Shown here: positions 36,452 to 43,594 of the stretch, one piece after another | Position numbering within the stretch: position 1 is the first letter of the stretch | How the letters are laid out: each line of letters starts with the position of its first letter | Source of the DNA: an uncultured Collinsella sp. | GTDB taxonomy: Bacteria; Actinomycetota; Coriobacteriia; Coriobacteriales; Coriobacteriaceae | DNA length: 64,000 nucleotides | Direction: 5' to 3' | Assembly: GCA_900544135.1 (NCBI GenBank) | Contig: UQTU01000001.1 | Span: 62,001-126,000, forward strand | Position numbers and translations under genes: made by a program | The notes under the pieces: generated by a model | The model's input: only the letters and a program-made list of their open reading frames with translations | What the model was told of the DNA's origin: nothing | Database searches by the model: none

Positions 36452-36498
36452 TGGTATTACTTGGTATTCTTAAGTATTACCCCCAGATAGAATACCAC
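36452..36498. promoter_or_regulatory. Array of GGTATT half-sites, likely antitoxin operator
   Basis: Half-sites GGTATTACT (36452), GGTATTCTT (36462), the inverted AAGTATTACC (36472-36481) and the inverted GAATACCAC (36490-36498) lie about ten bases apart on the upstream side of the RelB-like gene. This spacing is typical of ribbon-helix-helix operators. Confidence 0.5.
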
Positions 36499-36552
36499 AC
36501 CCGACCCCATGGGGACGAAGGAAAACGGATCATTTTGTTGCTGAATTAGTAT

Positions 36553-36710
36553 TTAGAGCGTGATGATGTCCGAGATATCGAGGGCCTGAGCGTCGGCGGC
36601 ATCGTGCGTGGCAAGCAACAGCATGCGACCGTCGAGCGCCGGCGCCCACGGCGCCCGGTCGACCACGGCAAGCGCAAGCTCCGCTGCAACCCCGCCGCCA
36701 CAGGGCCGCC
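36553..36710 (-). pseudogene. C-terminal remnant of an ABC-type ATPase
   Basis: Read from the minus strand, the frame ending at 36553 gives LALAVVDRAPWAPALDGR, MLLLATHDAADAQALDIS and DIITL, then stop. ATHD preceded by hydrophobic residues is the H-loop of an ABC ATPase, and the tail fits the end of such a domain. No Walker A, signature or start is found upstream, and the frame soon loses similarity, so only about 50 codons remain. The half palindrome at 36509-36531 lies just beyond its stop. Confidence 0.55.
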
Positions 36711-36898
36711 AGCACGCCCATAACCGCCCTCACCTTTTGATTCGCGTACGACGTGGAAGGGGCGCGACGAACGTCGGCACATGGCGCGTCCGATCTGGGT
36801 ATCCGTCGCATGGTGTCCTATGTCCTGCATAATTTTACTTGCAACATGCATAAAAAGACGGGGGCGCCCCTCCCCGTCCCAACGTACCCCCGCTTGGA
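36711..36898. other. Gene-free stretch next to the 237-bp element
   Basis: No supported gene. On the minus strand, a short reading frame running out of the left arm of the element (MLKTPVFARSKRGYVGTG, then about 18 more codons to a stop near 36830) resembles the one beside the second element copy, but there is no ribosome site. Confidence 0.4.
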
Positions 36899-37135
36899 CC
36901 GTGCAAAAACCGGAGTTTTCAGCATCGCGGCCCCCGCCGGCGGCGCCGCGAATCGTGGATGCCGCGCGATCGGCGTCGTTTTGGGGCACGGCGCGACGCG
37001 AAACGCGCGCTATCGCAGCGGCGGACCCCGTCCGCCAGCCCAAGTTGCCCGTCGGGGGATCCCGCGAGACCGAATAGACGCTTCCGGCGCGTATGCAGCC
37101 ACCCCGGCTTGCTGAAAACTCCCGAAAATGCACGG
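36899..37135. repeat. 237-bp inverted-arm element, copy 1
   Basis: The left arm (36899-36924) is CCGTGCA, six bases AAAACC, then GGAGTTTTCAGCA. The right arm (37110-37135) is the complement: TGCTGAAAACTCC, CGAAAA, TGCACGG. The arms therefore form 13 bp, a 6x6 A-rich internal loop, and 7 bp. The second copy (43185-43421) has exactly the same length. Flanking TACCCC on the left and GCRCCCC with GGACCC on the right are shared too. The interior is GC-rich and diverged. Confidence 0.75.
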
Positions 37136-37438
37136 CGCGCCCCGGGGGACCCGTGCGTGCCGTTAAAAACACGCTCGCATCCAAAAGTATGCGAACGTGG
37201 GAGCCAGATGGCGGCAAGGACGCCAAGCACTGGGACGGAATCCCGGACGTGTCCACCCGGGCACTTCAGCCACCGCGCGTCAGCAGAAAACCTCATGCCC
37301 TGCGCCGATGTCGGATAGCCCATCCCCCATATCAACCCTTTGCGCAAAACGGCAATGCCCCGTCCACGCAAATACGCGAACGGGGCATTGTTCAAATTGT
37401 GCCGTCAGTGACTCTTTTGCGCCAGCGGCCTTCTAGCT
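37136..37438. other. Gene-free stretch before the GH4 gene 3' end
   Basis: No supported gene. It contains the conserved right flank of the 237-bp element (CGCGCCCC, GGGGGACCC), a small imperfect hairpin around GCTCGCAT / ATGCGAAC (37167-37192), and the GH4 terminator at 37353. Confidence 0.5.
37353..37390 (-). terminator. Terminator of the alpha-glucoside operon
   Basis: CAATGCCCCG and CGGGGCATTG form a perfect 10-bp stem with an 18-nt loop, followed on the minus strand by CCGTTTTGC. It lies about 50 bp after the GH4 stop codon. Confidence 0.65.
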
Positions 37439-38821
37439 CTAGCTAAGCTCGGGCCAGTAACCCTTGTTGGCCTCGATCATGTCGTCGAGAACCTCCTTGG
37501 CGACCTTCATCGACGGCACGGTCTTGTTGAGCGTAAAGGCCTTGAGTGCCTTCTCGTACGAACCCTCGATCGTGGCCTCGACCACGAGCTTCTCGGAGTT
37601 CAGCTGCTGCATCATAAGACCCTGCTGGAACAGCGGAATGTTGTCGCGGCTGATGACCTCGGGGCCGTTCTTGCCAATGTAGGCAGGCAGCTCGACCATG
37701 GCGTCGTAGGGCATGTTGGGGATAGCGCCCTTGTTCTCGCAAATGACCAGGAAGCGCTGCTTGGTGTCGTTCTTCAGAGCGATGGCCAGGTCGGCAATCC
37801 AGTCGCCGTGGCTGCCCGCATAGAACGTGCTCTCGTCGATCTCGCCCGTCTTCTCGTAGTGATCGATACCATCAAAGAGGTTCTTCTCGCGCGTCTCCTC
37901 AACCTCGTTAGCACGGGTGCGCTCGGGGTTGGAATGCTCGACGAACTCCTTCTGCTGCAGGTAGTAGTTCAGGTACGTGTTGGGCAGGTACTCCGGGAAG
38001 CACTCCATGATCTCGTACTCGCCCTTCCAGACGTAGTACCAGCTGCCCTTGGTGTGGCGGTTCTGCTCGGGGTGCTCGTCGGTGGCCTCCTCGGGCTTCT
38101 TGGACATCAGCGAGCTCATGCCCTTGAGGTACGAATCGGGCAGCAGAATCTCATGCTCCTTGATGTACTCGCGCAGCTGCGGGAGCACCTCCTCGCCCTT
38201 GTGGCGGATCGAGGTGAACCAACCAAAGTGGTTGAGGCCAAAGTAATCGTACTCGACATCCTTCTTGTCGATATCGAGCGCGGCGCAAACCACGTCGATA
38301 ATCGCGATCGGCATGTCGCAGATGTTGATGATGCGAGCGTTGGGGCGCAGGACGCGGCAGCCCTCGGAGACGATGGCGGCAGGGTTGGAGTAGTTGAGAA
38401 TCCAGTAGTCCTTCTTGGCATACTTCTCAACGTCGTCAATCAGCTCGACCATGGGGAAGATGGTGCGCATGCCGTAGGCAAGGCCGCCGCAGCCGCAGGT
38501 CTCCTGGCCCACGCAGCCGTGACGCAGCGGAATCTTCTCGTCCTGCTCGCGCATGGCATAGCCGCCCACGCGCATCTGGGCAAACACGAAGCTCGCGTCC
38601 GTAAAGGCAGTCTCCTTGTCGGTGGTCACCGTGAGCTTGATGTCCAGGCCGAGGTCCTCGTGCAAAATCCAGTCCACGAGCACGCCGATCTTGCGCTGGC
38701 GCTCCTCGTTGATGTCGTACAGACGAATCTCGTCAACGTCGAGCTCGTCCTTGCGAAGAGCGATGGACTTGACGATGCCGGGGGTAAAGGTGGATCCGCC
38801 ACCACACAGAGTAATGATCAT
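37439..38821 (-). CDS. 6-phospho-alpha-glucosidase (GH4)
   Basis: NAD- and metal-dependent hydrolase that cleaves phosphorylated alpha-glucosides (maltose-6-P and isomers) imported by the adjacent PTS. The 460-residue product has the dinucleotide motif CGGGSTFTPGIV at the N-terminus, NYSNPAAIVSEG, and CDMP at residues 168-171. The CDMP form is the known marker of alpha- rather than beta-specific GH4 enzymes. FGLNHFGWF supplies the metal-binding His. It starts 3 bp after the EIICB stop, so it is translationally linked to that gene. GlvA/MalH-type enzyme. Confidence 0.95.
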   Translation of the reverse strand: MIITLCGGGSTFTPGIVKSIALRKDELDVDEIRLYDINEERQRKIGVLVDWILHEDLGLDIKLTVTTDKETAFTDASFVFAQMRVGGYAMREQDEKIPLRHGCVGQETCGCGGLAYGMRTIFPMVELIDDVEKYAKKDYWILNYSNPAAIVSEGCRVLRPNARIINICDMPIAIIDVVCAALDIDKKDVEYDYFGLNHFGWFTSIRHKGEEVLPQLREYIKEHEILLPDSYLKGMSSLMSKKPEEATDEHPEQNRHTKGSWYYVWKGEYEIMECFPEYLPNTYLNYYLQQKEFVEHSNPERTRANEVEETREKNLFDGIDHYEKTGEIDESTFYAGSHGDWIADLAIALKNDTKQRFLVICENKGAIPNMPYDAMVELPAYIGKNGPEVISRDNIPLFQQGLMMQQLNSEKLVVEATIEGSYEKALKAFTLNKTVPSMKVAKEVLDDMIEANKGYWPELS

Positions 38822-38824
38822 TGT

Positions 38825-40441
38825 TTACTGCTCCTTCTCAATTGCGTTTTCGACCTTGTCGCGCATCTCGGCGACCTTCATGCCAAAGATGATCTGGATA
38901 TTGTTGCCGTTGCGGTTGATGCCGCTGTTGGGCACGTGGTTGATGAGGTCCTCATTGATGAGGTCCGGGTTCTTAACGTTCACGCGGAGACGCGTAAAGC
39001 AGTTCTCGAGCTCCTCGATGTTGTCCTTGCCGCCAAGACCTGCGACCAGGTCGGCAATGCCCGCATCGACGCCCTCTGCGGGAGCCGCGGCAACAGCGCC
39101 CTGCTTCACCGCGACAGACGCGGCGGCCTCGCCCTCGGCAACGGACTCGGCGAGCTCGGATTCCTCCTCGCGACCAGGCGTGTGGAGGTTGAGCTTCTTA
39201 ATAAGGAAGGTGAAGAGGAAGAAGTACAGAGCGGCGTTGACGACTCCGAGCACCAGCATGACCGGCCAGTTGGTCTTGTCGACACCGAGGACCAGGTTGG
39301 AGACCACGATGTTGATGATGCCGCCTGCAGTCGAAGCGGGCACGGAGAGGACCTTGAGCAGGACCAGGAAGATGCCGGAAAGAACCGAGTGAACGACAAA
39401 GAGCACGGGAGCGGCAAAGACAAAGAGGAAGTCCATGGGCTCGGTCACGCAGGAAAGCACGGCGGTGATGATCAGCGGGATGATGACAGCCTTGGTCTTG
39501 TCCTTGTTCCCCTTGTAAGCGGTGAAGATAAAGGCGAGACCGATACCGATGTAGGGCCACAGGTTGTTGAAGGTGTAGCTGTTGAAGTAGGTGCTATCGG
39601 AGAAGGGCTGGCCCGTCATTGCCATCTCGGCGACACGGATGGGATAGGCGCCGGCGATAACCTGATCGCCCAGCGTCAGGGTGCCACCCACATCGGAGAA
39701 CTGGAACGGGGTGTAGATGAGGTGGTGCAGACCGGTGGGAACGAGCAGCTTGTTGAGCATGCCGTAGATAAACAGACCGATGTTGCCCGACTCCTTAATG
39801 ATGCCGGCAACGGAGGAGATGGCACCCTGAACCGGAGGCCAAACGATGCAGAAGCCAGCGCCCATGATCCAGGAGATGATGATCATGATCAGGAACGGGA
39901 AGCGAACGCCCGAGAACATCGAAAGAGCAATGGGGAACTGCTTGTTCGAGTACTTGTTGAACACGGCACCGGTGATGCAGCCCAGGATAATGCCGCCGAA
40001 CACGCCGGTATCGAGCACCTGGATGCCCATAACGGTGGCCTGGCCGGTTCCGGTAAGGCCGAGCATGCCACTCGCCTCGGCAAGAGAACCGGTGGCGTTG
40101 AGCACGATGTTATTGGCCTGCAGGAACAGGAAGAACGACATCAGGGCGATCAGCGAAGCGTGGCCCTTGTTCTTCTTTGCCATGGCGCCGGCGATGCCCA
40201 CGCAGAACAGAATCGAGAGGTTGTTGATGATAAACATCAGCGACTGATAGACAACGGCGCCCACAAGCTGGAACGGACCGGAGCCCAGCACGGGAATCAC
40301 GGCGCAGATGGTCTTGTTGGTCAGAATAATGCCCACGATGAGCAGGATGCCGGCAACCGAGAGATACATCATCGGCTGAACGATCGACTTCGCGAACACC
40401 TCCAACGGCGCTTTGAAATTGAACTTCTTTTTTGCGGTCAT
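38825..40441 (-). CDS. PTS alpha-glucoside transporter subunit EIICB
   Basis: Membrane permease and phosphocarrier of a glucose-family PTS, 538 aa. The EIIC domain (residues about 15-410) has ten or so hydrophobic segments, including the MYLSVAGILLIVGIILTN opening and LNKLLVPTGLHHLIYTPFQF. The EIIB domain (about 455-538) has the phosphocysteine in LENCFTRLRVNV. It has no EIIA domain, which is supplied by the separate gene at 41414. ATG 40441 follows GGGGAG at seven bases. Substrate is inferred from the following phospho-alpha-glucosidase. Confidence 0.95.
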   Translation of the reverse strand: MTAKKKFNFKAPLEVFAKSIVQPMMYLSVAGILLIVGIILTNKTICAVIPVLGSGPFQLVGAVVYQSLMFIINNLSILFCVGIAGAMAKKNKGHASLIALMSFFLFLQANNIVLNATGSLAEASGMLGLTGTGQATVMGIQVLDTGVFGGIILGCITGAVFNKYSNKQFPIALSMFSGVRFPFLIMIIISWIMGAGFCIVWPPVQGAISSVAGIIKESGNIGLFIYGMLNKLLVPTGLHHLIYTPFQFSDVGGTLTLGDQVIAGAYPIRVAEMAMTGQPFSDSTYFNSYTFNNLWPYIGIGLAFIFTAYKGNKDKTKAVIIPLIITAVLSCVTEPMDFLFVFAAPVLFVVHSVLSGIFLVLLKVLSVPASTAGGIINIVVSNLVLGVDKTNWPVMLVLGVVNAALYFFLFTFLIKKLNLHTPGREEESELAESVAEGEAAASVAVKQGAVAAAPAEGVDAGIADLVAGLGGKDNIEELENCFTRLRVNVKNPDLINEDLINHVPNSGINRNGNNIQIIFGMKVAEMRDKVENAIEKEQ

Positions 40442-40540
40442 AGCGGTACTCCCCTTCCTTTTCCGCAAATTGAGATAGGTGTGCCCTGGACAAGACCGTG
40501 AGCCTTGCCTTATATCAATCGATGTGTGGGCACGTTATGC

Positions 40541-41407
40541 CTAGAGACCAGGTTCTCCAAGCAGGTTAACAATGTGATATGCGAGATAACTCTTCTCGGC
40601 ATTGGTAACGACAACGTTATAGGTAGACGCCAAGTGGGCGGCTATGGCGTCCGCGCACGAGAACGCGCACGGATACTTAGTTTCATCGATTCGGAACAGT
40701 GCATCGTCATTGATCTGCCCGGCCGCGGGGTCAAGCGCCCGCTGTGCGAAAAACTGCAGGTGGCGGACGAAACGCTCATAGGGCAGCGAGGTGTCATCGA
40801 GGGTCGTAGCATAGCGCTCGGAAACAATCGCGAGCACGTCGCGAACAAGCTGGACCGAAATGATGAGGCGGTCGGAGCGTTGCGGCATGGTGGCGTTGAC
40901 GATATGCAGCGTAATAAAACCCTGCTCTTCTTCGCTCATCTGGATGCCCATATACTCCTTGACAATCTGCAGCGCACGGCCCGCAAGCGCATACTCCTTG
41001 CGATAGAACTGCTGGATCTCGAGCAGCAACGGATTCTCGCAGGGGACGCCCTTGCGCTCGCGCTCCAAAGCAAGGCTGATATGGTCTGCAAGAGCAATGA
41101 GAATCTTGTCGTTGACATCAACATTGAGCTCTCGACGGAGCATCTGAACAATGTCCTCGGAAATCACGAGGTTGACGGTGGGAATGGACTCCAAAAGATG
41201 TGCCAAGCGGTCAATCGTACGCGAATCCTGAGAAGTGCCCTCCTGCAGCGCATAGGTCTTTTCGACCGATGCTTCATCGATAGCGTCGCCGGCATGACGG
41301 CCAAAGCAGAGGCCTCGACCGATGACAATGAGCTCGAAGCCATCGTCCGAAGTGACCATTGCGACGTTATTGTTGAAAACTCGCTTGATAACCACGGTAC
41401 CCGCCAC
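40541..41407 (-). CDS. BglG/LicT family transcription antiterminator
   Basis: RNA-binding antiterminator of 288 residues. The N-terminal CAT domain (VIKRVFNNNVAMV, then IVIGRGLCFGRHAGDAID) binds ribonucleic antiterminator hairpins. Two PRD domains follow with the regulatory His residues in DRLAHLLES, LADHISLALER, FITLHIVNA and YLAYHIVNLL. PTS phosphorylation of these residues should couple activity to sugar supply. The start is GTG at 41407, 6 bp past the EIIA stop. A second GTG at 41395 gives the more typical CAT length. The leader before the EIIA gene contains a matching RNA element. Confidence 0.93.
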   Translation of the reverse strand: MAGTVVIKRVFNNNVAMVTSDDGFELIVIGRGLCFGRHAGDAIDEASVEKTYALQEGTSQDSRTIDRLAHLLESIPTVNLVISEDIVQMLRRELNVDVNDKILIALADHISLALERERKGVPCENPLLLEIQQFYRKEYALAGRALQIVKEYMGIQMSEEEQGFITLHIVNATMPQRSDRLIISVQLVRDVLAIVSERYATTLDDTSLPYERFVRHLQFFAQRALDPAAGQINDDALFRIDETKYPCAFSCADAIAAHLASTYNVVVTNAEKSYLAYHIVNLLGEPGL

Positions 41408-41413
41408 AAGAAT

Positions 41414-41926
41414 TTACTCGGAAAGCCAGACGACAGGCTCTTTAACAGTAACAGGGCCGGAAGCGTGCTCACGAAGAGTCGAGTTCTCCGAACGCTCGCA
41501 TACAATAACGAAGACCGTGGGGTCGAAGCCAGCGGCGCGAACCGCGTCGAAATCGACCTCGACGAGGGGCTGGCCCGCGTCGACATGGTCACCCTGAGCA
41601 ACAAGCGCATGGAAGCCCTTGCCCTCAAGTTTAACAGTGTCGATTCCGATATGCAGCATCACCTGAGCAGAGCTGTCTTCGGACATGATGCCCAGCGCGT
41701 GCTCAGTCGGAAACAACGCCGCGACGGTGCCGGAAACAGGAGCGCACACCGTTCCCTCTTGGGGAACCACGGCAACGCCATCGCCCACGGCACGGCTGCT
41801 AAAAGCGGGGTCATTGGTATTTTCTAGATGAACAAGCTCGCCAGAAACGGGAGCGAGGATTTCGAACTCGGAGGTCGCAGTCTTCTGCTCATCCGAACCG
41901 CCCATCAGGCGAGAAAAGAAACCCAT
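41414..41926 (-). CDS. PTS EIIA component, glucose (Crr) family
   Basis: Phosphocarrier of 170 residues that passes phosphate from HPr to the EIIB domain of the adjacent EIICB. It has LAPVSGELVHLENTNDPAF, PTEHALGIMSEDSSAQVMLH and IGIDTVKLEGKGF. His92 is the phosphorylated residue and His76 its partner. ATG 41926 (MGFFSRLMGG) has AAGGGA at nine bases. It is the first gene of a four-gene unit: EIIA, antiterminator, EIICB, GH4. Confidence 0.93.
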   Translation of the reverse strand: MGFFSRLMGGSDEQKTATSEFEILAPVSGELVHLENTNDPAFSSRAVGDGVAVVPQEGTVCAPVSGTVAALFPTEHALGIMSEDSSAQVMLHIGIDTVKLEGKGFHALVAQGDHVDAGQPLVEVDFDAVRAAGFDPTVFVIVCERSENSTLREHASGPVTVKEPVVWLSE

Positions 41927-41950
41927 GGTGGCATGTCCCTTCATAAATAT

Positions 41951-42042
41951 AGCCCAACCAAAATCAAGCGAATGCATCCATAGAGACACACCCGTTCAAA
42001 GACTTTGGTTAGGCCCACGTCCGAGGGACTCGGTAACCTTCC
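41951..42042 (-). promoter_or_regulatory. RAT-like antiterminator overlapping a terminator-like hairpin, operon leader
   Basis: On the minus-strand transcript, 42042-42007 reads GGAAGGUUACCGAGUCCC followed by UCGGACGUGGGCCUAACC. This keeps the GGA..GUUAC.G and GGC..AACC framework of BglG/LicT RAT sites. Its 3' part (42014-42001, GCCUAACCAAAGUC) can instead pair with GAUUUUGGUUGGGC (41965-41952), a 14-bp stem with two G-U pairs, followed by UAUAUUUAUG just before the EIIA start. The two structures are mutually exclusive, as in classical antitermination leaders. Confidence 0.6.
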
Positions 42043-42063
42043 GCATTTCTTTTTACGGGAGTT

Positions 42064-42091
42064 ATTGTAGACAAGCCCAAAGCCAGAACAA
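42064..42091 (-). promoter_or_regulatory. Putative promoter of the alpha-glucoside PTS operon
   Basis: On the minus strand, TTGTTC (42091-42086), a 16-bp spacer and TACAAT (42069-42064). Transcription would begin near 42057, giving a leader of about 130 nt that contains the RAT-like site and terminator-like hairpin. Confidence 0.5.
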
Positions 42092-42140
42092 TCATTATGA
42101 CCGGTGAGCGGTATTTTTTCTTCGATAAACGGTATTTAGG

Positions 42141-42190
42141 CGGCACTTAGGGACGTTCCTTTCCCGCCGGCACCCAGGGACACTCCTTGC
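42141..42190. repeat. GGGACGTTCCTT palindromic repeat, copy 2 (partial)
   Basis: CGGCACTTAGGGACGTTCCT, then TTCCCGCCGGCACCCAGGGA and CACTCCTT. It has the same words as the copies at 36066 and 57801, but the second arm is degenerate. It lies just past the 3' end of the flavodoxin-ferredoxin gene. Confidence 0.65.
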
Positions 42191-42206
42191 AGCAATTTCG
42201 CATGCG

Positions 42207-42968
42207 TTAGATGAAGAGCTCGCATTCCTTCCACACGACGCAAGCCTTGCTCAGCATCTGGGAAACAGCGGATAGCTTGTTGGGATCAAGCTTGCGAGCG
42301 CCTCGCGGGCATACGGCGATGCAGCGCATGCAGGAGATGCACGCCTCGCCAGCTGCTCGTTTGGGGTCACCCTTGTCGATAGCACAAACGGGGCACGCCG
42401 CGGCGCATGCACCGCAGGAGACGCAATCCTCTGTTGCCTCGGGTGCCATGCGGTGACCTCTGGCTTGTTTATAAGGACGATTGCCGGGAATAGAGGGCTC
42501 AGATGTATCCTCAGCCAACAGCTTTTGCTGAATTTGCTGCGCAAACTCTGCGAGCTGCGCCGCATCCTGCGCATCCGGACGACCGGCAGCAAACTGTCGC
42601 GCAATGGAATGTTCTGCAATGGCTGCAACTGCCGCGATTACCCGGAATCCCGCATGCTTCGCAACGTCCTCCAGCTCTACGAGCGTGTCCTCAAACGCGC
42701 GGTTTCCGTAGACGCACACCAGAACGGCCCGCGCTCCGTTGCCGTGAACCATGTTCAGTCGGTCGACCGCCACGGCAGGAACTCTGCCGGCATACGCTGG
42801 CACGGAGATAACAGCCACGTCGTCCTTCGTCATCGAGACCTCGTGGAAATCCAACCCGCTATCGGTCAGATCGACGGTAACGGTATTCTTGTCCAGCGCT
42901 TCAGCCACAAGGCCAGACACCTTCCGCGTTCCACCCGTCGGACTAAACACAATTTCGAATACGCTCAT
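42207..42968 (-). CDS. EFR1-type protein: flavodoxin-like domain fused to 2[4Fe-4S] ferredoxin
   Basis: A 253-residue electron-transfer protein. The N-terminal part has the FMN-phosphate loop FSPTGGTRKVS and a flavodoxin-like order (VAVISVPAYAGRVP, VLVCVYGNRAFEDTLVEL). The C-terminal part has two bacterial ferredoxin clusters, CVSCGACAAACPVCAID and CISCMRCIAVCPRGARK, so two 4Fe-4S centres. The partner enzyme is not apparent in the neighbourhood. Members of this fusion family are common in anaerobes. It is transcribed towards the PTS operon but separated by a repeat. Confidence 0.92.
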   Translation of the reverse strand: MSVFEIVFSPTGGTRKVSGLVAEALDKNTVTVDLTDSGLDFHEVSMTKDDVAVISVPAYAGRVPAVAVDRLNMVHGNGARAVLVCVYGNRAFEDTLVELEDVAKHAGFRVIAAVAAIAEHSIARQFAAGRPDAQDAAQLAEFAQQIQQKLLAEDTSEPSIPGNRPYKQARGHRMAPEATEDCVSCGACAAACPVCAIDKGDPKRAAGEACISCMRCIAVCPRGARKLDPNKLSAVSQMLSKACVVWKECELFI

Positions 42969-43184
42969 CGAGGCACCCTCCCCCTACGCCTAGCAACGCG
43001 TCAGGCCGTTTTCACATTCAGACAGAGTATACGGCGCATGGGGGGAGCTCCCCGTTTTGGTGCGCCAGGCACCCCAATGCACCCACCCTACGCTGTCTGC
43101 CTCTTCGTTTTGTATAAATTACGGTACAGATTGTATATATTTACGGGATACCGCCGCGTTCTCCTGAGGTACCCCATCCTGGCC
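42969..43184. other. Gene-free stretch left of the second 237-bp element
   Basis: No supported gene. It holds a short inverted segment GGCGCATGGGGGGAGC / GGTGCGCC (43036-43070). On the minus strand there is a frame that runs out of the element arm, LQNTPFFARARMGYLRRT continuing to a stop near 43088 (about 40 codons). This resembles the frame beside copy 1. No ribosome site was seen. Confidence 0.45.
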
Positions 43185-43421
43185 CGTGCAAAAAACGGAG
43201 TATTCTGCAACGTGACCGCGCCAGCACCGCCGCGGGTGGGCAAAACTGTAGGGCGCCGTATCATTCTAAGTCCCGACATGGCGAGAATGACGCGCCCCCT
43301 GCTCCGGAAAACGGCGAAATCTGACTCGGAACGCTCGCTAGGGATATCCGAAGGCCACCGTTGGCGACGTCGAATCATATGCAGACAACTCGAACTGCAG
43401 AATACTCCAAAAAATGCACGG
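43185..43421. repeat. 237-bp inverted-arm element, copy 2
   Basis: The left arm (43185-43210) is CCGTGCA, AAAAAC, GGAGTATTCTGCA. The right arm (43396-43421) is TGCAGAATACTCC, AAAAAA, TGCACGG. Compared with copy 1, the stem has changed from GTTTTCA to GTATTCT, and both arms changed together so pairing is retained. The interior (185 bp) aligns with copy 1 at both ends without gaps (for example TATGCAG at the same distance from the right arm) but is diverged in the middle. Confidence 0.75.
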
Positions 43422-43530
43422 CGCACCCCATAGGACCCATTGCTGCATGGCAGGAAACAAGCCCACGGCATCCTCTAGATGCATTCCCGAGGAAATCACA
43501 TTTGAACTAGCGATCGGATACGGCAAACAA
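43422..43530. other. Flank of the second element
   Basis: Contains the shared right flank CGCACCCC and GGACCC and about 80 bp without recognisable features up to the helicase terminator. Confidence 0.4.
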
Positions 43531-43562
43531 AAGGGCCCCGAACGTAGTTGCTCGGGGCCCTT
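43531..43562 (-). terminator. Terminator of the DEAD-box helicase gene
   Basis: AAGGGCCCCGA and TCGGGGCCCTT form an 11-bp stem, followed on the minus strand by TTGTTTGCC. It lies 32 bp after the stop. Confidence 0.85.
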
Positions 43563-43594
43563 GGTTCACCTCGCTCTAGCGGGCGATGCGTATG

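Noticed and set aside
36546..37256. 236-codon minus-strand frame across the ABC remnant and the first 237-bp element
   Set aside because: Composition is Arg/Gly-rich noise, it is in a different frame from the ABC remnant, and it has no start signal.
37808..40501. 897-codon open frame opposite the PTS and GH4 genes
   Set aside because: It spans two well-supported genes on the other strand and shows only low-complexity Val/Asp/Gly/His composition typical of antisense frames.
42453..43433. 326-codon plus-strand frame over the flavodoxin-ferredoxin gene and the second 237-bp element
   Set aside because: Most of it is antisense to the clearly coding flavodoxin-ferredoxin gene and the rest runs through the repeat; no ribosome site.
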